Assembly: GCA_937858455.1 (NCBI GenBank)
Contig: CALLYN010000675.1
Span: 1-6,381, forward strand
From: an uncultured Kouleothrix sp.
GTDB lineage: Bacteria > Chloroflexota > Chloroflexia > Chloroflexales > Roseiflexaceae
Direction: 5' to 3'
Length of the DNA stretch: 6,381 nt
A model generated the notes under the pieces. It saw only the letters and a program-made list of their open reading frames with translations, did no database searches and was not told the DNA's origin. Positions 1-6,303 of this stretch are shown here, in pieces. The stretch's first letter is position 1, and each line of letters starts with the position of its first letter. The translations under genes were made by a program, and so were the position numbers.

Positions 1-1578
1 CGCCAGCAGCTCAAGCAGCAGCGGGATGAGCCGCACCGCCAGCAGGCCCAGCGCGAAGCAGAACAGCATCGGCAGCAGCAGCAGCAGCGGGTTGTTGAAC
101 GGGTCGGCGCCGCGCGCCGCGCCAAGCTGCAACCCGCCCGAGCGGCGCAGCTGGTAGATGCCGTAGATCGCCGGCACCAGCAGCATGATGTCGAGGAAAA
201 AGCGCTGCCAGAAGGGCGCGCGCAGCGTACGCGCGGCCTGCTGCTGCTCGTCGACAAGGGTGCGGCGCGCGGCCACAAACGCCGGCAGCAGCGCGGCCAG
301 CAGCGCCAGGGCCACGGCGGCCACGCCAAAGCGCAGGCTTTCCCAGGTGAGCGCCAGCGGCAGCTCGGGCGCGTCGGCGGTGAGCTGCAGGAACGAGCGC
401 GTGCTGCCCATGAACCGCGCGAACAGCAGGCCAAGCCATGGCCCGGCCGCCAGCGCCAGCGCGCCCATCAGCAGCCACTCGACGATGTACACGCCCAGGA
501 TCTGCACGTCGCGCACGCCGCGTGTCTTGAGCAGCGCGATCTCGCCGCGCTGGCGGTTCACCAGCAGCGCGGCCACCAGCCCGGCGAAGTACAGCACCAG
601 GGCGAGGATCGGCGCGCTGAACACAAATAGCTGCAGCGTCAGCGCCTGGGCCTCCTGGCGGTAGCGCAGCAGCGCGTCGCGCGGGCTTTGCTCGAGCTTC
701 AGCCCCGCCACCAGCCCGGCGGCCTGCGCGCTCAGGCCGTCGATACGCGCCAGCAGCGGCGCGGCCTGCGCGGCCGAGAGGTTCGCGCCGTTCAGGCGCG
801 CGAACCACAGCGCCAGCCCGACTTCGTTCTTCAGGTAGGCCGCCACCGGGCCGGTGAAGGTAGCCTCGGGCACCAGCACCACGTCCTTCAGCGCGCTGGG
901 CGGGTAAAACCACGCCGGGTCGGCCGCGCTCACCGGCGCCCACAGCCCGCTCACCTTGATCGGAATCGCCGCGACCTTGCCGCCGATCGTCCCGACGAGC
1001 GAGAACTGGTCGCCGGTGTTGATGCCGATCTCGTCGGCCAGGTCGCGCATGATCAGCACCTCGACGGGCGCGACGCCTGGCTTGATCGCGGCGCTGTACT
1101 TGCGCGGTGCGGCGCCGTCGACGATCTTGATCTGCTGATCCATGCCGCTGATGAAGCCCAGCGTCACGTTCTTGAGAAACGGGTTGGCCGCGCCCGACGA
1201 GGGCGGCAGCAGCATGCGCAGCGGGTCGGTGCGCACGTGGCGCGCCAGCCCCTGCAGCGGCAGGTCGAGCCGCGCCAGCCCTGGCCCGCTGATGAACGCG
1301 TCGGCCGGGGCCACGCGATCCCACTCGAGCGAGCCTTTGCTCGAGCCCAGGTAGCGGAACAGCAGCGCGAACGCCGAGCGGTTGGTCTGCTGCTCTTGCT
1401 TGGCCAGCGTGCTCTTGAGCAGCCGCAGGCTCGCGCCCTCGGCGTACGTCGGCACGCTCACCGCCAGCGCCACCGCCGCCAGCAGGGCGACGATCGCGCA
1501 CAGCGCAAGGCCGAAGTTGGCGCGCAGCCGCTTCAGCGCAGTGGTAAGCACCGAGAGGGTTGTCCAGAGTAGATTCAT
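1..1578 (-). CDS. FtsX/MacB-type ABC transporter permease (3' end beyond window)
   Basis: This is the membrane subunit of a type VII (MacB/LolC/FtsX-like) ABC system, which usually couples cytoplasmic ATP hydrolysis to movement of an extracytoplasmic domain. 526 residues are open from ATG at 1578 to the window edge with no stop, so the C-terminus is missing. A first membrane helix (about residues 22-42) is followed by a large outer domain (about 43-312). A cluster of helices follows (about 315-340, 358-388, 415-437). The cytoplasmic loop RGEIALLKTRG (344-354) and LLPAFVAARR (430-439) are typical FtsX-domain (PF02687) signatures. The protein then continues with further helices (about 462-478 and 497-521), where plain MacB would end. 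This suggests the longer 8-10-helix, two-FtsX-domain form. The start is the only Met before residue 122 and precedes the first helix by a short basic segment, but it has no Shine-Dalgarno sequence. The gene lies 52 bp after the adaptor gene, its expected partner. The substrate is unknown. Confidence 0.86.
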   Translation of the reverse strand, partial: MNLLWTTLSVLTTALKRLRANFGLALCAIVALLAAVALAVSVPTYAEGASLRLLKSTLAKQEQQTNRSAFALLFRYLGSSKGSLEWDRVAPADAFISGPGLARLDLPLQGLARHVRTDPLRMLLPPSSGAANPFLKNVTLGFISGMDQQIKIVDGAAPRKYSAAIKPGVAPVEVLIMRDLADEIGINTGDQFSLVGTIGGKVAAIPIKVSGLWAPVSAADPAWFYPPSALKDVVLVPEATFTGPVAAYLKNEVGLALWFARLNGANLSAAQAAPLLARIDGLSAQAAGLVAGLKLEQSPRDALLRYRQEAQALTLQLFVFSAPILALVLYFAGLVAALLVNRQRGEIALLKTRGVRDVQILGVYIVEWLLMGALALAAGPWLGLLFARFMGSTRSFLQLTADAPELPLALTWESLRFGVAAVALALLAALLPAFVAARRTLVDEQQQAARTLRAPFWQRFFLDIMLLVPAIYGIYQLRRSGGLQLGAARGADPFNNPLLLLLPMLFCFALGLLAVRLIPLLLELLA

Positions 1579-1590
1579 ATAATAGTTGGG

Positions 1591-1610
1591 GGGCGCGATA
1601 TATCGCGCCC
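1591..1610 (-). promoter_or_regulatory. Perfect palindrome / RNA hairpin between adaptor and permease genes
   Basis: GGGCGCGATATATCGCGCCC is its own reverse complement over 20 bp. As RNA it would fold into an 8-bp GC-rich stem with a TATA loop. It sits in the 52-bp gap, 20 bp after the adaptor stop and 12 bp before the permease ATG. On the minus strand it is followed by CCCCAACTATTAT rather than a U-run, so it is not a classic intrinsic terminator. It could be an attenuator that lowers permease expression, an mRNA-stabilising or processing structure, or a dyad operator. The permease lacks a Shine-Dalgarno motif in the remaining 12 bases, so a role in setting its translation is plausible but unproven. 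Confidence 0.55.
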
Positions 1611-1630
1611 TTGCAATGACAATCGAGGCA

Positions 1631-3244
1631 CTACTGCCCGACGACCACGTCGCCTTGTTTTAAGCCTTCGACGATCTCGACCTTGTCGTCGGTCTCGATG
1701 CCGGTTTTGATCGTTACGCGGCGCTCGCGCTCGCCCTCGCGCACCACCACGAAGCGCCGGCCCTCGAACGAGCGGATGGCCTCGGGCGGCAGCCAGAGCA
1801 CGTTGTCTTTGTGCTCGAGCACGATGCGGATCTTGACGATCGTGACGCCGGCCTCGACCTGCTGGCCCTTGAGATCGAGCAGCGTGAAGCGCGTGGTGCG
1901 GTCGCGCTCCTCGACGGTGCCGCTGCCGCCCGAGCCGTAGGGCGCGGGCATCTGGCGTATCACCGAGGGCAGCGTCACGTCGGGCCGCGAGAGCAGCGCC
2001 AGCTGGGCCGGCTGGCCTTCGGAGAGCTGCTTCATCTGCTCGGGGCCAAGCTCAGCCGCCACCTCGAGCTTGCTCGGGTCGGCGATCTCGACCACCGGAT
2101 CGAACGCGGTGGCGCTGTCGCCCTCGCTGATGCTGAGCGCCAGCAGCTCGCCGTTCTGCGGCGCTACGATCCGGCCGTCGTCGACCTTCTTCTTGGCTTT
2201 CTCAAGCGCGCGCTGGGCGTTCTCCACGGCCTTCAGCTCGGAGTTGAAGCTTTCGGTCTTGGCCTCGTCGAGCGCCAGCTGGGCGGCCTCGACCTTGCGC
2301 TGGGCCTCGATCAGGTCTTTGTTGCCGTTGCCCTGCAGCAGGCTGTTGAGCTTGCGCTGGGCCTCGGCGACCTTCTGGCTGGCCTCGTCGTTCTTCGTCA
2401 CCTCGCCCTCGCGCGCCTTGTCGAGGTCGCGCTGGGCGGCCTGAACGGCGCGCTCGGCGTCGCGCAGCGAGCGATCGGCCTGGGTCAGCGCGGTCTTGTA
2501 GGCTTCCTTTTGCTCGTCGGTGAGCTTGTTCGGAACCTCCTTGCCGGTGTTGGGGTCGACGATCTTGGGTTGCTTGGGGTCGGTGCCATAGCGCTGCGCC
2601 CAGTCGTTGTCCCAGTACGCCTTGGTGTAGGCCGTCTGCTGATCTTGCAGCGCCTCGGTGGCCTTGAGCAGGCTATACTCGGCGGAGGTTTTGCCCTCCG
2701 AGCCCGAGGTGCCGGTGTCGCGCGCGTCGCGCTGGGCGGCCTCGAGATCCTGCTGGGCCTTGCGAATCGGGTCGTTCTCGCCGCCGGGCAGCACCAGCGC
2801 GAGGTCGTCTTTGGCCTGCTGCACGTCGATCTCGGCCTGCTTGATCTTCTTGTCCTGGGCCTTCTTGGCGTTGTCGAGGTCGCGCTTGGCCTGCACCAGC
2901 GAGTCCTCGGCCTGGCGCAGCTCGTCGACCTGCTCGTCCTGCTGCAGCTCGGCGATCAGGTCGCCCTGCTTCACCACGTCGCCGCGCTTGAAGGCCACGC
3001 TATTCACGCGGCCCTCGCGCTTGAACGAGAGCTGCGTCAGGTCGACCGGCGTGACGCGGCCGTTGATCTCGAGCAGGCGGTCGATCGCGTCGCGCTTGAC
3101 GGTGAAGGTTGGCCGCTCGAAGGCCGGGTCGGGCGGCAGCGGCGTCGGCGTTGGCGCTTCCTGCTGGCCGGTGGCCGGCGCGCCGCCGCAGGCGGCCAGC
3201 AGCGGCAGCAGCGCCAGCAGTAAAGCCGCAAGTATCCGTTTCAT
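1631..3244 (-). CDS. HlyD/MacA-family membrane-fusion (periplasmic adaptor) lipoprotein
   Basis: This 537-residue adaptor is predicted to be lipid-anchored on the outer face of the cytoplasmic membrane and to work with the FtsX-type permease encoded next. Its signal peptide ends in a lipobox, LLAAC, with Cys19. A Pro/Thr-rich linker (about 30-40) follows. The first half of a lipoyl/barrel-sandwich domain (about 66-100) contains VAFKRGDVVKQGDLIAEL. A long Ala/Gln/Lys/Glu-rich coiled coil runs over about 102-355, with the recurring motif AQR-(D/K)-L. The second lipoyl half (about 356-390) has IVAPQNGEL. Next come a beta-barrel (about 391-475; LEVAAELGPEQMKQLSEGQ) and a C-terminal membrane-proximal domain (about 480-537; LWLPPEAI, VEIVEGLKQGDVVV). 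The order is standard for RND/ABC adaptors. The odd part is the coiled coil, much longer than in MacA and broken by a polar insert (about 170-245). AGAGGA seven bases upstream supports this start. The gene lies 45 bp after the binding-protein gene, with no terminator between them. Confidence 0.92.
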   Translation of the reverse strand: MKRILAALLLALLPLLAACGGAPATGQQEAPTPTPLPPDPAFERPTFTVKRDAIDRLLEINGRVTPVDLTQLSFKREGRVNSVAFKRGDVVKQGDLIAELQQDEQVDELRQAEDSLVQAKRDLDNAKKAQDKKIKQAEIDVQQAKDDLALVLPGGENDPIRKAQQDLEAAQRDARDTGTSGSEGKTSAEYSLLKATEALQDQQTAYTKAYWDNDWAQRYGTDPKQPKIVDPNTGKEVPNKLTDEQKEAYKTALTQADRSLRDAERAVQAAQRDLDKAREGEVTKNDEASQKVAEAQRKLNSLLQGNGNKDLIEAQRKVEAAQLALDEAKTESFNSELKAVENAQRALEKAKKKVDDGRIVAPQNGELLALSISEGDSATAFDPVVEIADPSKLEVAAELGPEQMKQLSEGQPAQLALLSRPDVTLPSVIRQMPAPYGSGGSGTVEERDRTTRFTLLDLKGQQVEAGVTIVKIRIVLEHKDNVLWLPPEAIRSFEGRRFVVVREGERERRVTIKTGIETDDKVEIVEGLKQGDVVVGQ

Positions 3245-3251
3245 GGTTGTT

Positions 3252-3257
3252 TCCTCT
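3252..3257 (-). promoter_or_regulatory. Ribosome binding site of the adaptor gene
   Basis: AGAGGA on the minus strand lies seven bases before the ATG at 3244, a good match in sequence and spacing. It fixes the start that gives a complete lipoprotein signal peptide. It shows that the second gene is translated independently rather than by coupling to the first. Confidence 0.75.
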
Positions 3258-3289
3258 GAAGCGCTGGTATTGTATACAGATGCCCGGCC

Positions 3290-6121
3290 CTAGCCCTTGG
3301 GGCCGCTCCCGTCGGCCGGCGGGTCTTCGACGTTGTAGCCGTTGTACTTCGGATCGACCTGCTGGGCGCAGGTGGCCGGCTTGTTCGGCGTCTTGGCCAT
3401 GCAGTCGAGCCAGGCGACGCTGTTCTTCTGTGCCTCGGCCAGGCCGGCGGCGAGCGTGGCTTTTTTGTCGAGCGCCTCGCTCAGCGCCTTGAAGAACCAG
3501 TAGGTGTCGATATTATAGATCTGGCTGGGGTCGCTGCCCTGGCTGGCCTGCGCCGACGAACGGTTGAATACGTCGCCGTAGGCCTTGACGAGCGCCAGCA
3601 CGTCGGGCGAGGCCTGCGCCTTGAAGGCATCGCCGCTGATGATCGACTTGCGCGCCGGGATAGCGCCCTGCAGGTTGGTCACGTCGGCCGAGAGGAACTT
3701 GAGCCACTCCCAGCATGCCTGCTGCTGCTGCGACTGCGCCGAGATGTGCAGGCCGCGCAGGTACATGTCGCCGGCGCGCAGGCCGCCGCCGCCGATCGGC
3801 AGTGGCGCGATGCCGACCTCGAACTGCTGGCCTTGCCCGCCGCCACCGCCATTGGGGCCGCCGAACATACCGTAGCCCTGGTCGAACCACATGCCGGCGC
3901 GGCCGTTCTGCACGTACTCGTACGACTGGTCGTTGAAGTTGTCGTCGCGCTGGTACGGGAACTTCAGCGTCGGCATCACCTTATGCACGCTCGACAGGTC
4001 GAGGTACCACTGGATGGCCTGCACGGTCTTGGGGTCGTCGAAGTTCGGCCGCGCGTCCTGGCCGCTGCCGTTCACCAGCTGCGCGCCGAACTGGCTGATG
4101 AAGAAGAACAGATCTTGCTGCGGGCCACCCAGCGGCACATAGCCGAACTGCTTTTTGTCGCCGTCGCCCTTGGTGAGCGCCTGGGCCGCCGCCAGGAAGT
4201 CGTCGGGCTTCCACTCGGCGCTTGGCGTGCGGATGCCTGCCGCGTCGAAGGCGGTTTTGTTGTAGTTGAGCGTGCGCAGTGTCGCGGCGTAGGGCAGGCC
4301 GTAGAGCGAGCCGTTGCGCTGGTAGGGCGCCAGCAGCGCCGACGAGTAGTCGCTCTGCGGGAAGCTGGCGTCGGCGTCGAACAGCGGCTGCAGATCGAGC
4401 AGGCCCTTGAAATCGTCGTCGGTTTGCGGCGGCGAGTACCACGCGAAGCAGTCGCTGGTTTTGGCGAGCTGGCTGAGCGTGGGGCCCTGCGTGAACACAT
4501 CGGTCGAGCGCACGTCGACGAAGATATCGGGCCGCTGGTCGCGGAAGCTACGCGCGATCCTGCGCAGGTCGGCCGGGTTGTAGGCGAACGACGAGAACTT
4601 GATCGTGGTGGCTCCCTCGGGCGCCACCTGCGGCTCGGGCGTGGCTACCGCCACCGGGCTCAGGTCGGGCGTGGCGGTGGGCGTGAGCTGCGCGTCGGCC
4701 AGCTGCTGGTCGAGCTGCTTCTGCGCCTCTTGCAGCGCCTTGGCCGGATCCTTCTTCTCGGCGCCGAGCGCCGACTCGATCGCCTGGCCAAACGCGCCGA
4801 ACAGGTACTGGTCGGGGCTGCGCTCGAGCGGCGGCGCGGGGTGCGCCAGCGCCCACTTATACGCCTCGGCGGACTGGGCGTCGATGTTCTTCCAGAAGCC
4901 GTTCTGCTCGGCGATGCTCTGGCGCGCGGGGATGCGGCCGGGCTGGTTGTAGATCGGCGCACCGCCGGAAGGCTGGTCGGTCTGCTGGCGCGAGAGGAAC
5001 TCGATCCACTTCCAGGATTCGGCCGGGTGCGCGGTGCCAGCGCTGACGATATAGCCGTCGACGCCGCTGTAGAAGTTGAACGACGAGCTGGGGTAGGGCA
5101 CCGAGCCAACCTCAAACGGCAGTGATGTATCGGTGGGGCCGCCGCCGCCATTCGGGCCGGCCACGTCGACCGGGCGTGGGCCAGGGCCAACCCCGTAGAA
5201 CTCCTGCGCCCAGATCGCCGCCTTGCCATCGCGGATCAGCTGGGCCGGGTCGACCTGGTTTTGCGGCTCTTTGCCACCGTCAACCGGCGGGGCGTACTGC
5301 GGCCGGAACAGCGCGCCGCTGTCCACCAGGCCGCGCAGGCGCTTGAGCGCATCGGCGATCTCGGGGCGATCGATCTTGAACTTGCTGGCGTCGGCGGTCA
5401 GTAGGTCGATGCCCTGCTCCTTCAGCAGCGCCACAAACGGCACAAAACTGCCGCTGGAGTCGAGAAAGCCATAGGTATCGACCTTGCTGCCATTTTTCTT
5501 CGCCATCTGCTCGGCGATGCCCAGCAGGTCGTTCCAGCTCCAGCCGAGCTTCGGCTCGGGGATGCCGGCGTTCTTGAACAGATCTTTGTTGTAGCTCAGC
5601 AGCTGCACATTCACATAGCGCGGCAGCACGCGCAGCGCGCCCTTGATCGTATACTGCTCAAGCGCGCCGGGGTAGAAGTCGTCGCGCTTGAAGCTGCTGT
5701 CGGCGTCCATATGCGGCGTCAGGTCGAGCATCAGGCTGCTGCCAAGCGTCTCGGGCGCGACCGTCGAGGAGGGCGCGGTGTCGGCCCCGGCCACGACGCG
5801 GCGCAGCTGCGCGAACGAAGAGTAATCGACATTCGGCCCCGAAACATTCATCAGGTCGTCGAGCGGCACGATCACCACTTCGATGTTCGGGTTCTCTTCG
5901 CTGAACTTCTTCGCCAGCGGCTCGTAGATCTGGCGCTCGTAGTCCCACGCGGCAAACGAGATCGTAACCTTGCCATTGTCGCCGCCGGCATCGCTGGTCG
6001 GCTCCGGTGCGATCGGGGTGCTATCGCTCGGCTGGGGAGTGCTATCGGGCGGGCTGGGGCTGGTGCTACAGGCAGACAGCAGCAGCGCGGCCAGCAAAAA
6101 GAGCGAGGCAAAGCGGCGCAT
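3290..6121 (-). CDS. Tandem family-1 extracellular solute-binding lipoprotein (two fused binding domains)
   Basis: This 943-residue lipoprotein is predicted to bind a small solute outside the membrane at two separate sites. The signal peptide MRRFASLFLLAALLLSAC has a lipobox with Cys18, then a Pro/Ser/Thr-rich spacer to about residue 49. Domain 1 (about 50-478) and domain 2 (about 505-905) are both family-1 solute-binding folds (PF01547/PF13416-like) and align with each other: SYNKDLFKNAGI (176-187) with NYNKTAFDAAGI (619-630), ESWKWIEFLS with ACWEWLKFLS, and IPARQSI (397-403) with IPARKSI (821-827). A Pro/Thr-rich linker (about 480-504) joins them. Single-domain relatives are usually about 400-450 residues, so the length fits a doubled protein. 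The in-frame ATG at 6307 is rejected: it would bury the signal peptide, whereas ATG 6121 has AGGAG five bases upstream. The gene is first in the operon, ahead of an adaptor and an FtsX-type permease rather than MalF/G-type permeases. Family-1 proteins often bind sugars, but the ligand here cannot be read. Confidence 0.94.
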   Translation of the reverse strand: MRRFASLFLLAALLLSACSTSPSPPDSTPQPSDSTPIAPEPTSDAGGDNGKVTISFAAWDYERQIYEPLAKKFSEENPNIEVVIVPLDDLMNVSGPNVDYSSFAQLRRVVAGADTAPSSTVAPETLGSSLMLDLTPHMDADSSFKRDDFYPGALEQYTIKGALRVLPRYVNVQLLSYNKDLFKNAGIPEPKLGWSWNDLLGIAEQMAKKNGSKVDTYGFLDSSGSFVPFVALLKEQGIDLLTADASKFKIDRPEIADALKRLRGLVDSGALFRPQYAPPVDGGKEPQNQVDPAQLIRDGKAAIWAQEFYGVGPGPRPVDVAGPNGGGGPTDTSLPFEVGSVPYPSSSFNFYSGVDGYIVSAGTAHPAESWKWIEFLSRQQTDQPSGGAPIYNQPGRIPARQSIAEQNGFWKNIDAQSAEAYKWALAHPAPPLERSPDQYLFGAFGQAIESALGAEKKDPAKALQEAQKQLDQQLADAQLTPTATPDLSPVAVATPEPQVAPEGATTIKFSSFAYNPADLRRIARSFRDQRPDIFVDVRSTDVFTQGPTLSQLAKTSDCFAWYSPPQTDDDFKGLLDLQPLFDADASFPQSDYSSALLAPYQRNGSLYGLPYAATLRTLNYNKTAFDAAGIRTPSAEWKPDDFLAAAQALTKGDGDKKQFGYVPLGGPQQDLFFFISQFGAQLVNGSGQDARPNFDDPKTVQAIQWYLDLSSVHKVMPTLKFPYQRDDNFNDQSYEYVQNGRAGMWFDQGYGMFGGPNGGGGGQGQQFEVGIAPLPIGGGGLRAGDMYLRGLHISAQSQQQQACWEWLKFLSADVTNLQGAIPARKSIISGDAFKAQASPDVLALVKAYGDVFNRSSAQASQGSDPSQIYNIDTYWFFKALSEALDKKATLAAGLAEAQKNSVAWLDCMAKTPNKPATCAQQVDPKYNGYNVEDPPADGSGPKG
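3407..5974 (-). repeat. Protein-level tandem duplication inside the solute-binding gene
   Basis: The stretch encoding residues about 50-478 (5974-4688) and that encoding about 505-905 (4609-3407) give homologous protein domains in the same order, separated by a short linker. At least five blocks match: the N-terminal strand (VTISFAAWDY / TTIKFSSFAY), DLTPHMDADSSF / DLQPLFDADASF, the YNK...AGI block, the GPNGGGG loop, and the IPAR(Q/K)SI block. Similarity is clear in protein but not in long DNA identity, so the duplication looks old. Domain 1 has a longer segment between the first strand and the DADSSF block (about 52-143 against 507-588). Confidence 0.85.
6018..6059 (-). repeat. 21-bp imperfect tandem repeat in the lipoprotein spacer
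   Basis: The plus-strand 9-mer GTGCTATCG occurs at 6018-6026 and again at 6039-6047, a period of 21 bp or seven codons. It encodes DSTPQPS then DSTPIAP (residues 26-39) in the spacer between the lipidated Cys and the first binding domain. After the 9-mer the two copies diverge. Such repeats can change linker length without breaking the frame. Confidence 0.5.
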
Positions 6122-6126
6122 ATGTT

Positions 6127-6131
6127 CTCCT
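6127..6131 (-). promoter_or_regulatory. Ribosome binding site of the solute-binding gene
   Basis: AGGAG on the minus strand lies five bases before the ATG at 6121. It is the best Shine-Dalgarno match in the window. It selects this start over the longer in-frame ATG at 6307, which has no such site. Confidence 0.82.
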
Positions 6132-6155
6132 ACGGTAAAGCGACCCCTTGTAAGG

Positions 6156-6164
6156 ATTATAGCA
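6156..6164 (-). promoter_or_regulatory. Extended -10 promoter of the operon (TGCTATAAT)
   Basis: The minus strand reads TGCTATAAT: a perfect TATAAT hexamer (6161-6156) with the TGN extension just upstream. At 16-18 bp spacing the -35 region (around 6178-6185) is GC-rich with no TTGACA-like hexamer, which fits an extended -10, activator-helped promoter. The predicted transcription start is near 6149, giving a leader of about 28 bases that contains the AGGAG site. No comparable promoter is visible before the next two genes. Confidence 0.62.
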
Positions 6165-6204
6165 GCAGCTGCAACGTCGCGGCGCACATAATCGACGCCA
6201 CATT

Positions 6205-6222
6205 TGAGTGAATATTGACTCA
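6205..6222. promoter_or_regulatory. 18-bp near-perfect palindrome, candidate operator
   Basis: TGAGTGAATATTGACTCA matches its own reverse complement at 16 of 18 positions; only the sixth base and its partner fail. It has an AT core (AATATT) flanked by TGAGT/ACTCA arms in a GC-rich region. Its centre is about 64 bp upstream of the predicted transcription start, where class I activators often bind. It could be a regulator site for the operon. The regulator is unknown and is not encoded in this window. Confidence 0.5.
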
Positions 6223-6276
6223 GACGGCTACACCGTTGCAAAAGTTCCAGCTGCGCGCGCGCTGGCCTGCTTGCAG

Positions 6277-6294
6277 AGCGACGGCAAAGTCGCT
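6277..6294. other. Small stem-loop between terminator-like hairpin and operator region
   Basis: AGCGAC (6277-6282) and GTCGCT (6289-6294) are inverted repeats around a six-base loop, GGCAAA on the plus strand. The stem is short. It could be part of the upstream unit's 3' end or of the promoter region, or it could be chance in GC-rich DNA. Confidence 0.3.
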
Positions 6295-6303
6295 TCGGTG
6301 GGG

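Noticed and set aside
73..87. Five CAG triplets in a row on the plus strand
   Set aside because: They encode a Leu run in a membrane helix of the permease. This follows from CTG codon preference and does not need a separate explanation.
11..1501. 496-codon minus-strand open frame over the permease region
   Set aside because: It is in a different frame from the permease and gives an Arg/Ala/Gly-rich product with no motifs. The frame starting at 1578 gives membrane helices and FtsX signatures and stays open to the edge.
688..1572. 294-codon open frame on the plus strand over the permease
   Set aside because: It is an antisense shadow rich in Arg, Gln, Ala and His, with no domain or ribosome binding site.
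1811..3223. 470-codon open frame on the plus strand, antisense to the adaptor gene
   Set aside because: It lies opposite a clear HlyD-family protein. Its product is Leu/Gly/Arg/Val-rich low-complexity sequence mirroring the coiled-coil codons, typical of antisense frames in GC-rich DNA.
3271..3278. TGTATACA palindrome with a weak TATACAAT -10-like sequence between the first two genes
   Set aside because: Eight bases is too short to call an operator, there is no -35 partner, and the lack of a terminator favours read-through from the main promoter.
3746..5125. 459-codon open frame on the plus strand, antisense to the solute-binding gene
   Set aside because: It is opposite a well-supported domain-bearing gene. 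The product is rich in Arg, Ala, Gly and Val without recognisable motifs, so it is a shadow frame.
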